A DNA stretch of 64,000 bases from Burkholderia sp. Ax-1719 (lineage in GTDB: Bacteria; Pseudomonadota; Gammaproteobacteria; Burkholderiales; Burkholderiaceae): assembly GCF_011753055.1 (NCBI RefSeq), contig NZ_VWWJ01000017.1:109413-173412 (forward strand). Direction: 5' to 3'. Positions within the stretch are counted from its first letter, which is position 1. Every line of letters begins with the position of its first letter. Below the pieces are notes generated by a model. It saw only the letters and a program-made list of their open reading frames with translations. It ran no database searches and was not told the DNA's origin. Shown in pieces: positions 52,759 to 62,775 of this stretch. A program made the position numbers and the translations under genes.

Positions 52759-53541
52759 TCAGCGCCGCCGGATCAAGCTCGCGCCGTACACGACAGCGGC
52801 GAGGGCGGTGATCCAGAAGCTGGTCGGCCAGTCGGTGTAATAGGCGAGCGTCACGCCGATCCACGCCTGCGCCAGCGCGAACAGCGCCGCAAGCACGATC
52901 CCGGCCGACAAACGCGTGGTGAGGTTCTGCGCGGCGGCGGCGGGGCCGACCATCAGCGTGAACACCAGCAGCACGCCGACGATCTGCGTGCAGGCCGCGA
53001 CAGCCAGCGCCGCGATGGCGAGAAACAGCACCGACACCAGACGCAGCGACACGCCCTTGGCCTCGGCCAGTTCAGGCTGCAGCGAGGCGAACAGCAGCGG
53101 GCGCATGATTGCCGCGAGCGCCGCGAGGCTGGCCACGGCCAGCGCCGCGAGCGCGCCGAGCGTATCGCGGTTCACGCCCAGCACATTGCCGAACAGCAGC
53201 GACGTGACCTGGGTGGCGTACGCCGTGAAGAAGTGCAGAAACAGCAGGCCGAAGCCCAGCGCCAGCGAAAGAATCACGCCGATGGCCACATCGCGGCCCG
53301 CGAGCTTTTCGCCGAGCGCGCCCATCGACACGCCCGCGACCAGCGTGAAGCCCACCATGCCCCACATCGGCGAAATGCCGAGCAAGACCGCGCCCGTTGC
53401 GCCGGTAAAGCCGACGTGCGAGAGCGCGTGACCCGCGAAGGTCTGCCCGCGCATCACGAGGAAATAGCCGACGATGCCCGCGAGCACCGCCACGATGCCC
53501 GACGCCGCGAAGGCGTTCACCATGAAATCGTAATCAAGCAT
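52759..53541 (-). CDS. znuB: Zinc/manganese ABC transporter permease (ZnuB-type)
   Basis: 260-residue inner-membrane permease of the ABC-3 family with about eight membrane segments. Seen: FMVNAFAASGIVAVLAGIVG at the start, GQTFAGHALSHVGFTGATGA (family signature), and TQIVGVLLVFTLMVGPAAAA near residue 210. ATG 53541 (MLDYDF) is the family N-terminus; it overlaps the ATPase gene by 8 bases, so the two are coupled. Last gene of a znuA-znuC-znuB order on the minus strand. Confidence 0.92.
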   Translation of the reverse strand: MLDYDFMVNAFAASGIVAVLAGIVGYFLVMRGQTFAGHALSHVGFTGATGAVLLGISPMWGMVGFTLVAGVSMGALGEKLAGRDVAIGVILSLALGFGLLFLHFFTAYATQVTSLLFGNVLGVNRDTLGALAALAVASLAALAAIMRPLLFASLQPELAEAKGVSLRLVSVLFLAIAALAVAACTQIVGVLLVFTLMVGPAAAAQNLTTRLSAGIVLAALFALAQAWIGVTLAYYTDWPTSFWITALAAVVYGASLIRRR

Positions 53542-54487
53542 CGTGCGAATGGCCGTGGGCGTTGTCGTTATGGTCGTGTGAGTGTGAGTGCGCGTGGCTG
53601 TGGGTATGACCGTGATCGTGGTCATGCTCGTGTTCGTGGTCGTGCTTTTCGACCTCGACATCGCCCGACATCACGAAAATGCGGCCCTTCATGCGCATCA
53701 CCTCGATGGGCGAGCCATAGAGGCGCGAGAGCACCGGCGCGGTGATGACCTCGTCGACGCTGCCGAGCGCCGCCACGCCATTGCCCAGATACAGCACGCG
53801 GTCGAGCGCGTTGAGCAGGGGATTGAGTTCGTGCGCCGAGAACAGCACGGCGATGCCCAGCTCCCGCTGCACGCGTCGCACCAGTTCGACCACGCCGCGC
53901 TGATGATGCGGATCGAGGCTGATGAGCGGTTCGTCGAGCAGCAGCAGCTTCGGATCGCCGAGCAGGCATTGCGCGAGCAGCAGACGCTGGCGCTCGCCGC
54001 CCGACAGCTCCGACAGCGGGCGATCCGCAAGCGCGGTTGCGCCCACCAGATCGAGCACGCGCGAGACATCGGCGCGCGTGGCGGCGTCGGCGCGCGGCAG
54101 GCCCCAGCGGTGACCGTCGGCGGCCATCGCCACGAAGTCGCGCCCGCGAATGCGGCGGCTCGCCAGCGCCGTGCGCGTCTGCGGCATATAGCCGATCTTC
54201 GGATTACCGCGCGCCACCGGCTCGCCGAGCACGCGGATCGCGCCGTGCGAGGCGGGCACGAGGCCGAGGATCGAGCGCATCAGCGTGGTCTTGCCCGCGC
54301 CGTTGGGCCCGAGCACGCCGATGAACTCGCCCTGGTTCACGGCGAAGTTCGCCTCGCGCAGGATGGTGCGCTCGCCGAGCGTGAGCGTCACGCCCGCGAC
54401 CGTGAGCACCGGCTGCGGCGCGCGGTGGTTGTTCTGCTGAGACGCCTGTTGAGACGCGTGCTGTGAAGCGGGCGCGGCTTCGGTCAT
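53534..54487 (-). CDS. znuC: Zinc/manganese ABC transporter ATPase with histidine-rich tail (ZnuC-type)
   Basis: 317-residue cytoplasmic ATPase driving the ZnuB permease. Walker A LGPNGAGKTTLMRSILG near residue 58, signature LSGGERQRLLLAQCL near 160, Walker B LLLLDEPLISLDPHHQ, and H-loop FSAHELNP. After residue 275 the protein continues in a tail of about 40 residues made almost entirely of His, Asp, Glu, Ser and Gly, a likely metal-binding extension. The N-terminal 27 residues are Gln/Ala/Ser-rich. It lies 46 bases after znuA. Confidence 0.92.
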   Translation of the reverse strand: MTEAAPASQHASQQASQQNNHRAPQPVLTVAGVTLTLGERTILREANFAVNQGEFIGVLGPNGAGKTTLMRSILGLVPASHGAIRVLGEPVARGNPKIGYMPQTRTALASRRIRGRDFVAMAADGHRWGLPRADAATRADVSRVLDLVGATALADRPLSELSGGERQRLLLAQCLLGDPKLLLLDEPLISLDPHHQRGVVELVRRVQRELGIAVLFSAHELNPLLNALDRVLYLGNGVAALGSVDEVITAPVLSRLYGSPIEVMRMKGRIFVMSGDVEVEKHDHEHEHDHDHGHTHSHAHSHSHDHNDNAHGHSHDA

Positions 54488-54533
54488 TGCTTCTGTTCCC
54501 TGCTGACTGCGTTTATCTGTGTTGATGCGGCGT

Positions 54534-55484
54534 TTATCTCGTCGCGAGCGCCTTGCCCAGCGAATCGAGCTGCGCCAGCATCCATTGCTGGAAGTTCACG
54601 CCCGCGGGCTGCGTCTCGGTCACGCTGACCGTCGGCAGCTTCGACTTCTGCGCGAGGCCGAGCATGCGGCGCGTGAGCGCTTCGGTCGCCTGGCTGTTAT
54701 AGATCAGCACGCGCACGCGGTGCTCGCGCAGATCGCGCTCGAAGGCGGCGATATCCGATGCGCTGGCCTCGGTGTCGTTCATCGCCGCCAACTGGAAGCG
54801 CAGGTTGCGCATATCCAGGCCGATCGCATCCGACATATAGCCAAACACCGGTTCCGTCGCCGTCACCGGCTGGCCTTTGTACTGCGCGCGCAGCGCCGCG
54901 ACCTTCGCGTCGATCGGCTTGAGCGATGCGAGAAACGTCGCAAGGTTGGCATCGTACACGCTCTTGTGCGCGGGGTCTGCGGCGTCGAGCGCCGCGCCCA
55001 CCGCGCGCGCCACGGCGGGCATGGTCTGCGGGTCGTACCAGAGGTGCGGATTGTCGCCCGGCTTCTTGCCGACGAGGTCCGCCGCCACGATCACGGCGCG
55101 CTGGCTGCTTTGCGCGGCGGTCGCGCCCAGCAGTTTGGTCATCCACGGGTCGTAGTCCGCGCCGTTGTACACCACCACGCGGGCGTGCTGGAGCGCGCGT
55201 GCGGTCTTCGGGCTGGCTTCGAAGAGGTGCGGGTCCTGGTCGGGATTGCTCAGGATGCTCGTCACATTCACATTGGCGCCGCCGATCTGCTTCACCACAT
55301 CGCCGTAAAAGTTCTCGGCTGCCACCACGGTGATCGCCGTATCCGCGGCGTGCGCCGCTGCCGGACCGAACAGCGCGCTCGCGGCGAGCGCCGCAGTCAT
55401 GGCCGAACGGACGACGGACGTGAGCGAAACGCCGCCGGCGAGGCGGGCGCGCGTGCGCAACGTCGCGCGGGTGAATGCGAACAT
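54534..55484 (-). CDS. znuA: Zinc/manganese ABC transporter substrate-binding protein (ZnuA-type)
   Basis: 316-residue periplasmic metal receptor (cluster A-I). Signal peptide ends near AAHA (residue 47). Seen: VVAAENFYGDVVKQIGG, the first His ligand in DQDPHLFEASPKTA, the second in NPHLWYDPQTMPA, and a long helix linking the lobes. The position that usually carries the third His reads ATEPVFGYMSDAIG, so Glu may replace it. The start could instead be an internal ATG nearer the signal core. First gene of the znuA-znuC-znuB operon. Confidence 0.88.
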   Translation of the reverse strand: MFAFTRATLRTRARLAGGVSLTSVVRSAMTAALAASALFGPAAAHAADTAITVVAAENFYGDVVKQIGGANVNVTSILSNPDQDPHLFEASPKTARALQHARVVVYNGADYDPWMTKLLGATAAQSSQRAVIVAADLVGKKPGDNPHLWYDPQTMPAVARAVGAALDAADPAHKSVYDANLATFLASLKPIDAKVAALRAQYKGQPVTATEPVFGYMSDAIGLDMRNLRFQLAAMNDTEASASDIAAFERDLREHRVRVLIYNSQATEALTRRMLGLAQKSKLPTVSVTETQPAGVNFQQWMLAQLDSLGKALATR

Positions 55485-55893
55485 GGTTCTATCCTTGACG
55501 AGAGCGAGGTCAGCGAACGGGTTCCGGACGACGACCGGTCAGTGTCAGCTAAGGGCCGGATCGTACGGAGAAGGCAAAAATCCGTGAAGACGCGATGATA
55601 TAACGTAACGCGAAGCAAGGCGAGCGACGCCAGCAGTCGCACGGTTACGCCATATTGAAATCGCGCTGACATCGTGCGCGAGCGGGCGCAGGAAATGCGC
55701 GCGAAGAAGCGTTGAGCGGGCGGCTTGCGCGCCGCACCATCGAAATCCCCTGCGATGGCGTTTGTCCGCCTTGACATGTGTGCGTGCGTATCCGATCATT
55801 CGACCACCAAGAGAGCAAATGCTCATGCAGTGAGCGAGTGTTCAGGCCGGGAGCCTGACGTCGACGTGGTTCAAGACCACGCGGCTCACCGGC
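55485..55893. other. 409-base divergent gap, znuA / polyol dehydrogenase
   Basis: No gene recognised. ATGATATAACGT at 55595-55606, about 110 bases upstream of znuA, resembles half of a Zur palindrome (10 of 12 to ATGTTATAACAT), but the wider box is not symmetric. The right-hand part should contain the promoter of the polyol operon. Confidence 0.4.
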
Positions 55894-56721
55894 ATGAAAG
55901 ACATTGGAGACAAACCTGTGGCACATCCCGCGTACCCGGCGGCAGGACGTTTGCAGGACAAGGTGGCCGTGCTGACCGGCGCGGCAAGCGGCATCGGCGA
56001 GGCGGTCGCGCGTCGCTATCTGGACGAGGGCGCGCGCTGCGTGCTCGTCGACGTGAAGCCGGCCGACGCCATCGCGCCCGCGCTCAAAGCGGCTTTCCCC
56101 GACCGTGTGCTCGCGCTCAGCGCCGATGTCACGCGCCGCGAGGACATCGATCGCATCGTCAGCGACACCGTTGGCCATTTCGGCCGCATCGACATACTCT
56201 TCAACAACGCGGCGCTGTTCGATATGCGTCCGCTGCTCGACGAATCCTGGGAAATCTACGACCGGCTCTTCTCGGTCAACGTGAAGGGCATGTTCTTCCT
56301 GATGCAGGCCGTGGCGCGCCGCATGGTGGAGCAGGGCCACGGCGGCAAGATCATCAATATGTCCTCGCAGGCGGGACGGCGCGGCGAGGCGCTTGTTTCG
56401 CACTACTGTGCAACCAAGGCGGCGGTGCTCAGCTATACGCAGTCGGCGGCGCTGGCGCTCGCGCCGCACAAGATCAACGTGAACGGCATCGCGCCGGGCG
56501 TGGTGGACACGCCGATGTGGGAGCAGGTGGACGCGCTGTTCGCGCGCTACGAGCATCGGCCGCTGGGCGAGAAGAAGCGGCTCGTCGGCGAGGAGGTGCC
56601 GCTCGGACGTATGGGCCTGCCCGAAGACCTCACGGGCGCCGCGCTCTTTCTCGCCTCGAACGACGCCGATTACATCACCGCGCAGACGCTCAACGTGGAC
56701 GGCGGCAACTGGATGAGTTGA
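55894..56721 (+). CDS. smoS: SDR-family sorbitol/polyol dehydrogenase (SmoS-like)
   Basis: 275-residue NAD-dependent short-chain dehydrogenase. Cofactor motif LTGAASGIGEAVARRYLDEG near residue 28, NNAALFDMRPLL, catalytic Ser in INMSSQAGRRGEA, and YxxxK as HYCATKAAVLSY. The long stretch around ERLV-like GEKKRLVGEEVPLGRMG and the end ADYITAQTLNVDGGNWMS agree closely with Rhodobacter SmoS (sorbitol dehydrogenase) as I recall it. It heads the cluster with sugar-alcohol ABC transporter genes downstream; oxidation of sorbitol to fructose is the likely role. The N-terminal 19 residues are an extension over SmoS. Confidence 0.85.
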   Translation: MKDIGDKPVAHPAYPAAGRLQDKVAVLTGAASGIGEAVARRYLDEGARCVLVDVKPADAIAPALKAAFPDRVLALSADVTRREDIDRIVSDTVGHFGRIDILFNNAALFDMRPLLDESWEIYDRLFSVNVKGMFFLMQAVARRMVEQGHGGKIINMSSQAGRRGEALVSHYCATKAAVLSYTQSAALALAPHKINVNGIAPGVVDTPMWEQVDALFARYEHRPLGEKKRLVGEEVPLGRMGLPEDLTGAALFLASNDADYITAQTLNVDGGNWMS

Positions 56722-56806
56722 ATCCGCGCTTGCAACGCGGGCAGTACATAGAGCAGTAACCTCGGTGGCAGCACGACATAACGTAACGAACAAAGGAGAC
56801 AACGCC

Positions 56807-58129
56807 ATGAAACCCGCTTTCCAGACCGTGCTGCGCACCATTAGCGCGGGCGCGCTGATCGCCGCGGCCGGTGCCGCGCACGCGCAGACCGTCACCGTCG
56901 CGATGTTGAACAACCCGGACATGATCGAGCTGAAGAAGCTCTCGCCGGCCTTCGAGAAAGCGAATCCGGGCATCAAGCTGAACTGGGTGATTCTCGAAGA
57001 AAACGTGCTGCGCCAGCGCGCCACCACCGACATCACGACCAATAGCGGCCAGTTCGACGTGATGATGATCGGTACTTATGAAGCGCCGCAATGGGGGAAG
57101 CGCGGCTGGCTCGCGCCGATGACGGGCCTGCCCGCCGACTACGATCTCAACGACGTCGTGAAGACGGCGCGCGATGGTCTCTCGTACAACGGCACGCTCT
57201 ATGCGCTGCCGTTCTACGTCGAAAGCTCGATGACGTATTACCGCAAGGACCTGTTTGCGGCCAAGGGCCTGAAGATGCCCGACCAGCCGACCTACGACCA
57301 GATCCGCGATTTCGCCGACAAGCTCACCGACAAATCGGCGGGCACCTATGGCATCTGTCTGCGCGGCAAGGCGGGCTGGGGCGAGAACATGGCCTACGTG
57401 ACGACGGTGGTGAACACCTTCGGCGGCCGCTGGTTCGACGAGAAGTGGCACGCGCAACTGACCACGCCGGAATGGAAGAAGGCGGTGAACTTCTATGTCG
57501 ACATGCTCAAGAAGGACGGCCCTCCGGGAGCCAGCTCGAACGGCTTCAACGAAAACCTCACGCTGATGTCCTCGGGCAAGTGCGCGATGTGGATCGACGC
57601 CACGGTGGCGGCCGGCATTCTCTACAACAAGTCGCAGTCGCAGGTGGCGGACAAGATCGGCTTCGCCGCCGCGCCGACCGCCGTGACGCCGAACGGCGCG
57701 CACTGGCTGTGGTCGTGGGCGCTGGCGGTGCCGAAGTCGTCGAAGTCGCAGGACGCGGCGAAGAAGTTCATCGAATGGGCCACCTCGAAGCAGTACATCG
57801 AAATGGTCGCGAAGGATGAAGGCTGGGCCTCGGTGCCGTCGGGCACGCGCGTGTCGACCTATCAGCGTCCGGAGTACAAGCAGGCCGCGCCGTTCTCGGA
57901 CTTCGTGCTGAAGGCGATCCAGACCGCCGATCCGAACCATCCGACCGCCAAGCCGGTGCCGTACACGGGTGTGCAGTTCGTCGGGATTCCTGAGTTCCAG
58001 TCGTTCGGCACGGTGGTGGGTCAGAGCATTGCCGGTGCGGTGGCGGGCCAGATGAGCGTCGATCAGGCGCTGACGGCGGGTAACGCCGCTGCCGATCGCG
58101 CAGTCGCTCAAGCCGGGTATCAGAAGTAA
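56807..58129 (+). CDS. smoE: Polyol ABC transporter substrate-binding protein (SmoE-like)
   Basis: 440-residue periplasmic receptor of the sugar family 1 type. Signal peptide ends AHA-Q (residue 26). Seen: TVTVAMLNNPDMIELKKL, NPGIKLNWVILEENVLRQR, FDVMMIGTYEAPQWGKRGWL, and LYALPFYVESSMTYYRKDLF, typical of mannitol/sorbitol binding proteins. AAAGGAG precedes ATG 56807. A hairpin (58159-58187) separates it from the permease gene, the usual arrangement for higher expression of the receptor. Confidence 0.92.
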   Translation: MKPAFQTVLRTISAGALIAAAGAAHAQTVTVAMLNNPDMIELKKLSPAFEKANPGIKLNWVILEENVLRQRATTDITTNSGQFDVMMIGTYEAPQWGKRGWLAPMTGLPADYDLNDVVKTARDGLSYNGTLYALPFYVESSMTYYRKDLFAAKGLKMPDQPTYDQIRDFADKLTDKSAGTYGICLRGKAGWGENMAYVTTVVNTFGGRWFDEKWHAQLTTPEWKKAVNFYVDMLKKDGPPGASSNGFNENLTLMSSGKCAMWIDATVAAGILYNKSQSQVADKIGFAAAPTAVTPNGAHWLWSWALAVPKSSKSQDAAKKFIEWATSKQYIEMVAKDEGWASVPSGTRVSTYQRPEYKQAAPFSDFVLKAIQTADPNHPTAKPVPYTGVQFVGIPEFQSFGTVVGQSIAGAVAGQMSVDQALTAGNAAADRAVAQAGYQK

Positions 58130-58158
58130 GCGAGAAATAAGCAGCCTCAACGCTGAAC

Positions 58159-58187
58159 GCGCACGCGAGTCCTCGGGCCGCGTGCGC
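58159..58187 (+). repeat. Intercistronic hairpin between the receptor and permease genes
   Basis: GCGCACGC and GCGTGCGC form an 8 bp perfect stem around a 13-base loop with no T run. It is placed directly after the receptor gene, as in malE-malF type operons, and could stabilise the upstream mRNA end. Confidence 0.6.
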
Positions 58188-58251
58188 CCCCAGCGAAGCA
58201 AGACGCGGCGCCGTGCCCCCGCGCGGCGCGCAACAGAGAAGGGTGGTCCTC

Positions 58252-59199
58252 ATGCGTCATCTCCATCTCCCCATGCCTCTATTCAATAAAGCCCGAGCGC
58301 CCAAGCCCAACACGCAGCAAGTGGAAACGCGCCGCTCGGCGTCGCGCTGGCTCGTCTCGCCGTCGGTGGCCGTCCTGCTGCTGTGGATGACGATTCCGCT
58401 GGCGATGACGATCTGGTATTCGTTCACGCGCTATAACCTGCTGAATCCCGATCTCAAGGGTTTCGCGGGCCTCGACAACTACAAGTTCCTCGCCACCGAT
58501 CCCTCGTTCATCCCGTCGATCGTGCACACCATCGTGCTGATCGTGTCGGTGCTGGCGATCACCGTGATCGGCGGCGTGCTGATGGCGGTGCTGTTCGACC
58601 GCAAGTTCGTCGGCATGGGCGTGGCGCGTCTCTTTGCGATTGCGCCGTTCTTCGTGATGCCTACCGTGAGCGCGCTGATCTGGAAGAACATGATCCTGCA
58701 TCCGGTGTACGGCCTCGTTGCGATCGCGATGCGCTCGCTGGGCATGACGCCGATCGACTGGTTCGCGGAATATCCGCTGTTCGCCGTCATCCTGATCGTG
58801 GCGTGGCAATGGCTGCCGTTCGCGTTCCTGATTCTATTCACGGCGATTCAATCGCTCGACCAGGAGCAGAAGGAAGCCGCGAAGATCGACGGCGCGGGCG
58901 CGATCTCGCTGTTCTTCTACATCACGCTGCCGCACCTGCGCCGCGCGATTGCGGTCGTTGTGATGATGGAGTCGATCTTCCTGCTGTCGATCTTCGCCGA
59001 AATCTATACGACCACCGGCGGCGGTCCTGGCAACGCCACGACCAACCTCACTTACCTGATCTACTCGATGGGCCTGCAACAGTTCGACGTGGGCATCGCA
59101 TCGGCGGGCGGCATTCTGGCTGTCGTGCTGGCGAACATCGTGTCGTTCTTCCTCGTGCGCATGCTCGCGCGCAACCTCAAAGGGGAGTACGAAAAATGA
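58252..59199 (+). CDS. smoF: Polyol ABC transporter permease 1 (SmoF-like)
   Basis: 315-residue inner-membrane permease with six membrane segments. TM1 starts VAVLLLWMTIPLAMTIWYSF; the EAA loop near residue 215 is EAAKIDGAGAISLFFYITLP. ATG 58252 has GAAGGG upstream (11-16 bases); ATG 58273 (MPLFNK) is an alternative. The stop overlaps the next start by ATGA, so it is translationally coupled with the second permease. Confidence 0.9.
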   Translation: MRHLHLPMPLFNKARAPKPNTQQVETRRSASRWLVSPSVAVLLLWMTIPLAMTIWYSFTRYNLLNPDLKGFAGLDNYKFLATDPSFIPSIVHTIVLIVSVLAITVIGGVLMAVLFDRKFVGMGVARLFAIAPFFVMPTVSALIWKNMILHPVYGLVAIAMRSLGMTPIDWFAEYPLFAVILIVAWQWLPFAFLILFTAIQSLDQEQKEAAKIDGAGAISLFFYITLPHLRRAIAVVVMMESIFLLSIFAEIYTTTGGGPGNATTNLTYLIYSMGLQQFDVGIASAGGILAVVLANIVSFFLVRMLARNLKGEYEK

Positions 59200-60068
59200 G
59201 TCAAGTTACCGCTACACCGGTGCCGCAGTCGCCGCACGCGGTCAACCGCTCGTCGCCGCTGCAGTTCATCGGCCGCGTGGTGCCGGGGCTGCTGGCGTGG
59301 GTGATCGCCATCGCCTTGTTCTTCCCGATCTTCTGGATGACGATCACGGCGTTCAAGACTGAGCAGCAGGCCTACATCCCGTCGATTTTCTTCATGCCGA
59401 CGCTCGACAGCTTCCGCGAGGTGTTCGCACGCAGCAATTACTTTGCGTTCGCGTGGAATTCGGTGCTGATCTCGGCGGGCGTGACGATCGTGTGCCTGAT
59501 CCTGGCTGTGCCCGCCGCCTATGCGATGGCGTTTTTCCCGAACCATCGCACGCAGAAAATTCTGCTGTGGATGCTGTCGACCAAGATGATGCCTTCGGTG
59601 GGCGTGCTGGTGCCGATCTACCTGCTGTGGAAGAACACCGGCCTGCTGGATACGGTGAGCGGGCTGATCATCGTCTACACGCTCATCAACCTGCCGATTG
59701 CGGTGTGGATGGCCTACACCTACTTCAACGAGATTCCCCGCGACATTCTGGAAGCCGGGCGCATGGACGGCGCGGCCACCTGGCAGGAAATCGTCTATTT
59801 GCTCATGCCGATGGCGGTGCCGGGTCTCGCGTCTACCGCGCTGCTGCTGATCATCCTGTCGTGGAACGAAGCATTCTGGAGCATCAATCTGTCGAGTTCG
59901 AACGCCGCGCCGCTGACGGTGTTCATCGCTTCGTATTCGAGTCCTGAAGGGCTGTTCTGGGCCAAGCTGTCTGCCGCTTCGCTGCTGGCGGTGGCGCCGG
60001 TGCTGATCGTCGGCTGGCTCTCGCAGAAGCAACTGGTGCGCGGTCTTACTTTCGGAGCGGTCAAGTAA
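59196..60068 (+). CDS. smoG: Polyol ABC transporter permease 2 (SmoG-like)
   Basis: 290-residue inner-membrane permease, partner of the upstream one. Six membrane segments; EAA motif EAGRMDGAATWQEIVYLLMP near residue 187. AGGGGAG precedes ATG 59196, which overlaps the preceding stop by four bases. The stop overlaps the next start (TAATG), so the three genes are translated as one coupled unit. Confidence 0.92.
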   Translation: MSQVTATPVPQSPHAVNRSSPLQFIGRVVPGLLAWVIAIALFFPIFWMTITAFKTEQQAYIPSIFFMPTLDSFREVFARSNYFAFAWNSVLISAGVTIVCLILAVPAAYAMAFFPNHRTQKILLWMLSTKMMPSVGVLVPIYLLWKNTGLLDTVSGLIIVYTLINLPIAVWMAYTYFNEIPRDILEAGRMDGAATWQEIVYLLMPMAVPGLASTALLLIILSWNEAFWSINLSSSNAAPLTVFIASYSSPEGLFWAKLSAASLLAVAPVLIVGWLSQKQLVRGLTFGAVK

Positions 60069-60763
60069 TGTCGAATGTCGCTATTCAGGCACTGATCTGC
60101 GACTGCGATGGCGTGCTGATCGACAGCGAAGCGGTGGCGGCCAGCGTGCTGGTGCGCGAACTCGAAGCGCGCTGGCCTGGCGCGGCGGTGGCGCCCGTGC
60201 TGATGCCGCTGCTGGGACAGCGCATCGAGCGCGTGCTGGGCGGCACGGGTGATGCGCTCGGGCGCAGTCTCACCGCCGCCGATGTCGATGCGATCCGCGC
60301 CGTGGCCGAACGCGAAGCCGCCGAAGCGCCGCTGTTTCCAGGCGTGACGGACGCGCTCGACGCGATCGCGCTGCCCAAGGCCTGCGCAAGCAACAGCTAT
60401 ACGGCGGTGGTGCGCCGCGTGCTGGCGCGCACGGGCCTCGCGCGCTTCTTCGGCGACCGCATTTATTGCGCCGATATCGTCGCGAAACCCAAGCCCGCGC
60501 CCGATGTGTATCTGGCCGCCGCGCAAGGGCTGGGTGTCGCCCCGCAGGCGTGCATCGTGGTGGAAGACAGCGTGACCGGCGTGAGCGCGGCGCGCGCCGC
60601 GGGCATGACGGTGCTGGGTTTTATCGGCGGCGCGCACGTGGGCGGCGACGCGCATGCGCTCGAACTGCGCGAAGTCGGCGCGCAGGCCATCTTCGACGAT
60701 ATGCGCATGTTGCCGGGACTGGTGGCGGACTGGATGCAGAAGGCCGAGGCGCGCGCGCTGTGA
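60068..60763 (+). CDS. HAD-IA phosphatase in the polyol cluster
   Basis: 231-residue cytoplasmic phosphatase of the beta-phosphoglucomutase-like group. Motif I LICDCDGVLIDSEAVA, the cap region (residues 20-85), motif II ASNSYT, motif III Lys in IVAKPKPAPDVYL, motif IV VEDSVTGVSAARAAGM. It may dephosphorylate a sugar or polyol phosphate that builds up during growth on the polyol (inference). It is inserted between the permease and ATPase genes and coupled to the permease by a TAATG overlap. Confidence 0.88.
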   Translation: MSNVAIQALICDCDGVLIDSEAVAASVLVRELEARWPGAAVAPVLMPLLGQRIERVLGGTGDALGRSLTAADVDAIRAVAEREAAEAPLFPGVTDALDAIALPKACASNSYTAVVRRVLARTGLARFFGDRIYCADIVAKPKPAPDVYLAAAQGLGVAPQACIVVEDSVTGVSAARAAGMTVLGFIGGAHVGGDAHALELREVGAQAIFDDMRMLPGLVADWMQKAEARAL

Positions 60764-60856
60764 CGCGCCGCGCATCGCTCGACAAAACTTGCTGAAAACG
60801 CGGTGCAGGCGACCACGTCGCGCCGCAAACGCAATACAAGGAATGGGAGACACATC

Positions 60857-61966
<1,110 letters not shown>

Positions 61967-62031
61967 GGGCGGCGTGAAATTTTGGAGTTGTCGTTAGTCG
62001 TTGTCTGAGGTTGCCTTGCCCCAACGAGGGA

Positions 62032-62058
62032 CGCCCGCTTTCGAGCGGGCTTTTTTTT
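62032..62058 (+). terminator. Rho-independent terminator after the polyol operon
   Basis: GCCCGCT-TTCG-AGCGGGC, a 7 bp stem with a TTCG loop, followed by eight T. It ends the polyol operon. Confidence 0.93.
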
Positions 62059-62139
62059 GCGCGCCGATTTGCACAGCGGGCGACGTCGAAACGGAATCGG
62101 GCGCTATGATCCTGCGTCCACGTTCCACAGCACGACATC

Positions 62140-62769
62140 ATGATTCGCAAGATCGCGTCGATCGCGAGCGCGCTGGCCACCGCGCTATCCGCCTTGGTCG
62201 CCCACGCCGCCGATGTTCCCGCAAGCGTCGTGCAGCAGGTGGAGTCGCGGCTGGACAATGAGCATGAATTGCAGCCGCCGATCATCGACGCGAGTCCGGT
62301 CATGCCGGGTTCGTGGGTCTATTTCACCGATAACCTCACGAAGCGCCCAGGTCTGCCCGACGGCAATCGACCCTACACGCTGGACGCGCATCTGATTTAC
62401 GAGGACGCCGATCATGTCTGGCACGACCAGCTATTCGACCGCTATCAGGAAAACGGCGGCATTCCGAAAATCGCCTCGGTGTTCTTCGCGCACGCGGATC
62501 AGACGGCGCGCAGCAAGAGCCTGGTCGTGCTCGTGCAGACGCCGCAGCAGCACGTCGATTTCGGCGGCGACTTCTACGATGGTTATGTGTACAGGCTGAC
62601 GGGTTCGGCAGCGCAGGGCGCGGTGTTCGTGGGCTTGCAGAACGACGCGAGTGCGCCTTTCCAGGACCAGTGTCAGTGCGGCTTCCGCGACGGCCACACG
62701 GAGCACGCGCGCTATCCGAACGCCGATGGGATCCGCAAGGCGCTGGCGATCACGTATCCGGTGAAATAG
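62140..62769 (+). CDS. Exported protein of unknown function
   Basis: 209 residues with a cleavable signal peptide (MIRKIASIASALATALSALV, cut after AHA near residue 23). The mature part is soluble and acidic, with SWVYFTDNLTKRPGLPDG, HHVWHDQLF-like segment and HVDFGGDFYDGYVYRLTG, and two closely spaced Cys (QCQCGF) near residue 177. I do not recognise the family. It lies between the polyol operon terminator and the convergent regulator gene (6-base gap), so it is monocistronic. Its link to polyol use is not shown. Confidence 0.65.
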   Translation: MIRKIASIASALATALSALVAHAADVPASVVQQVESRLDNEHELQPPIIDASPVMPGSWVYFTDNLTKRPGLPDGNRPYTLDAHLIYEDADHVWHDQLFDRYQENGGIPKIASVFFAHADQTARSKSLVVLVQTPQQHVDFGGDFYDGYVYRLTGSAAQGAVFVGLQNDASAPFQDQCQCGFRDGHTEHARYPNADGIRKALAITYPVK

Positions 62770-62775
62770 CGCGCC

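Noticed and set aside
55595..55606. Zur box upstream of znuA
   Set aside because: Only one half-site-like word resembles the consensus; the flanks are not palindromic, so it was left as a note in the gap entry.
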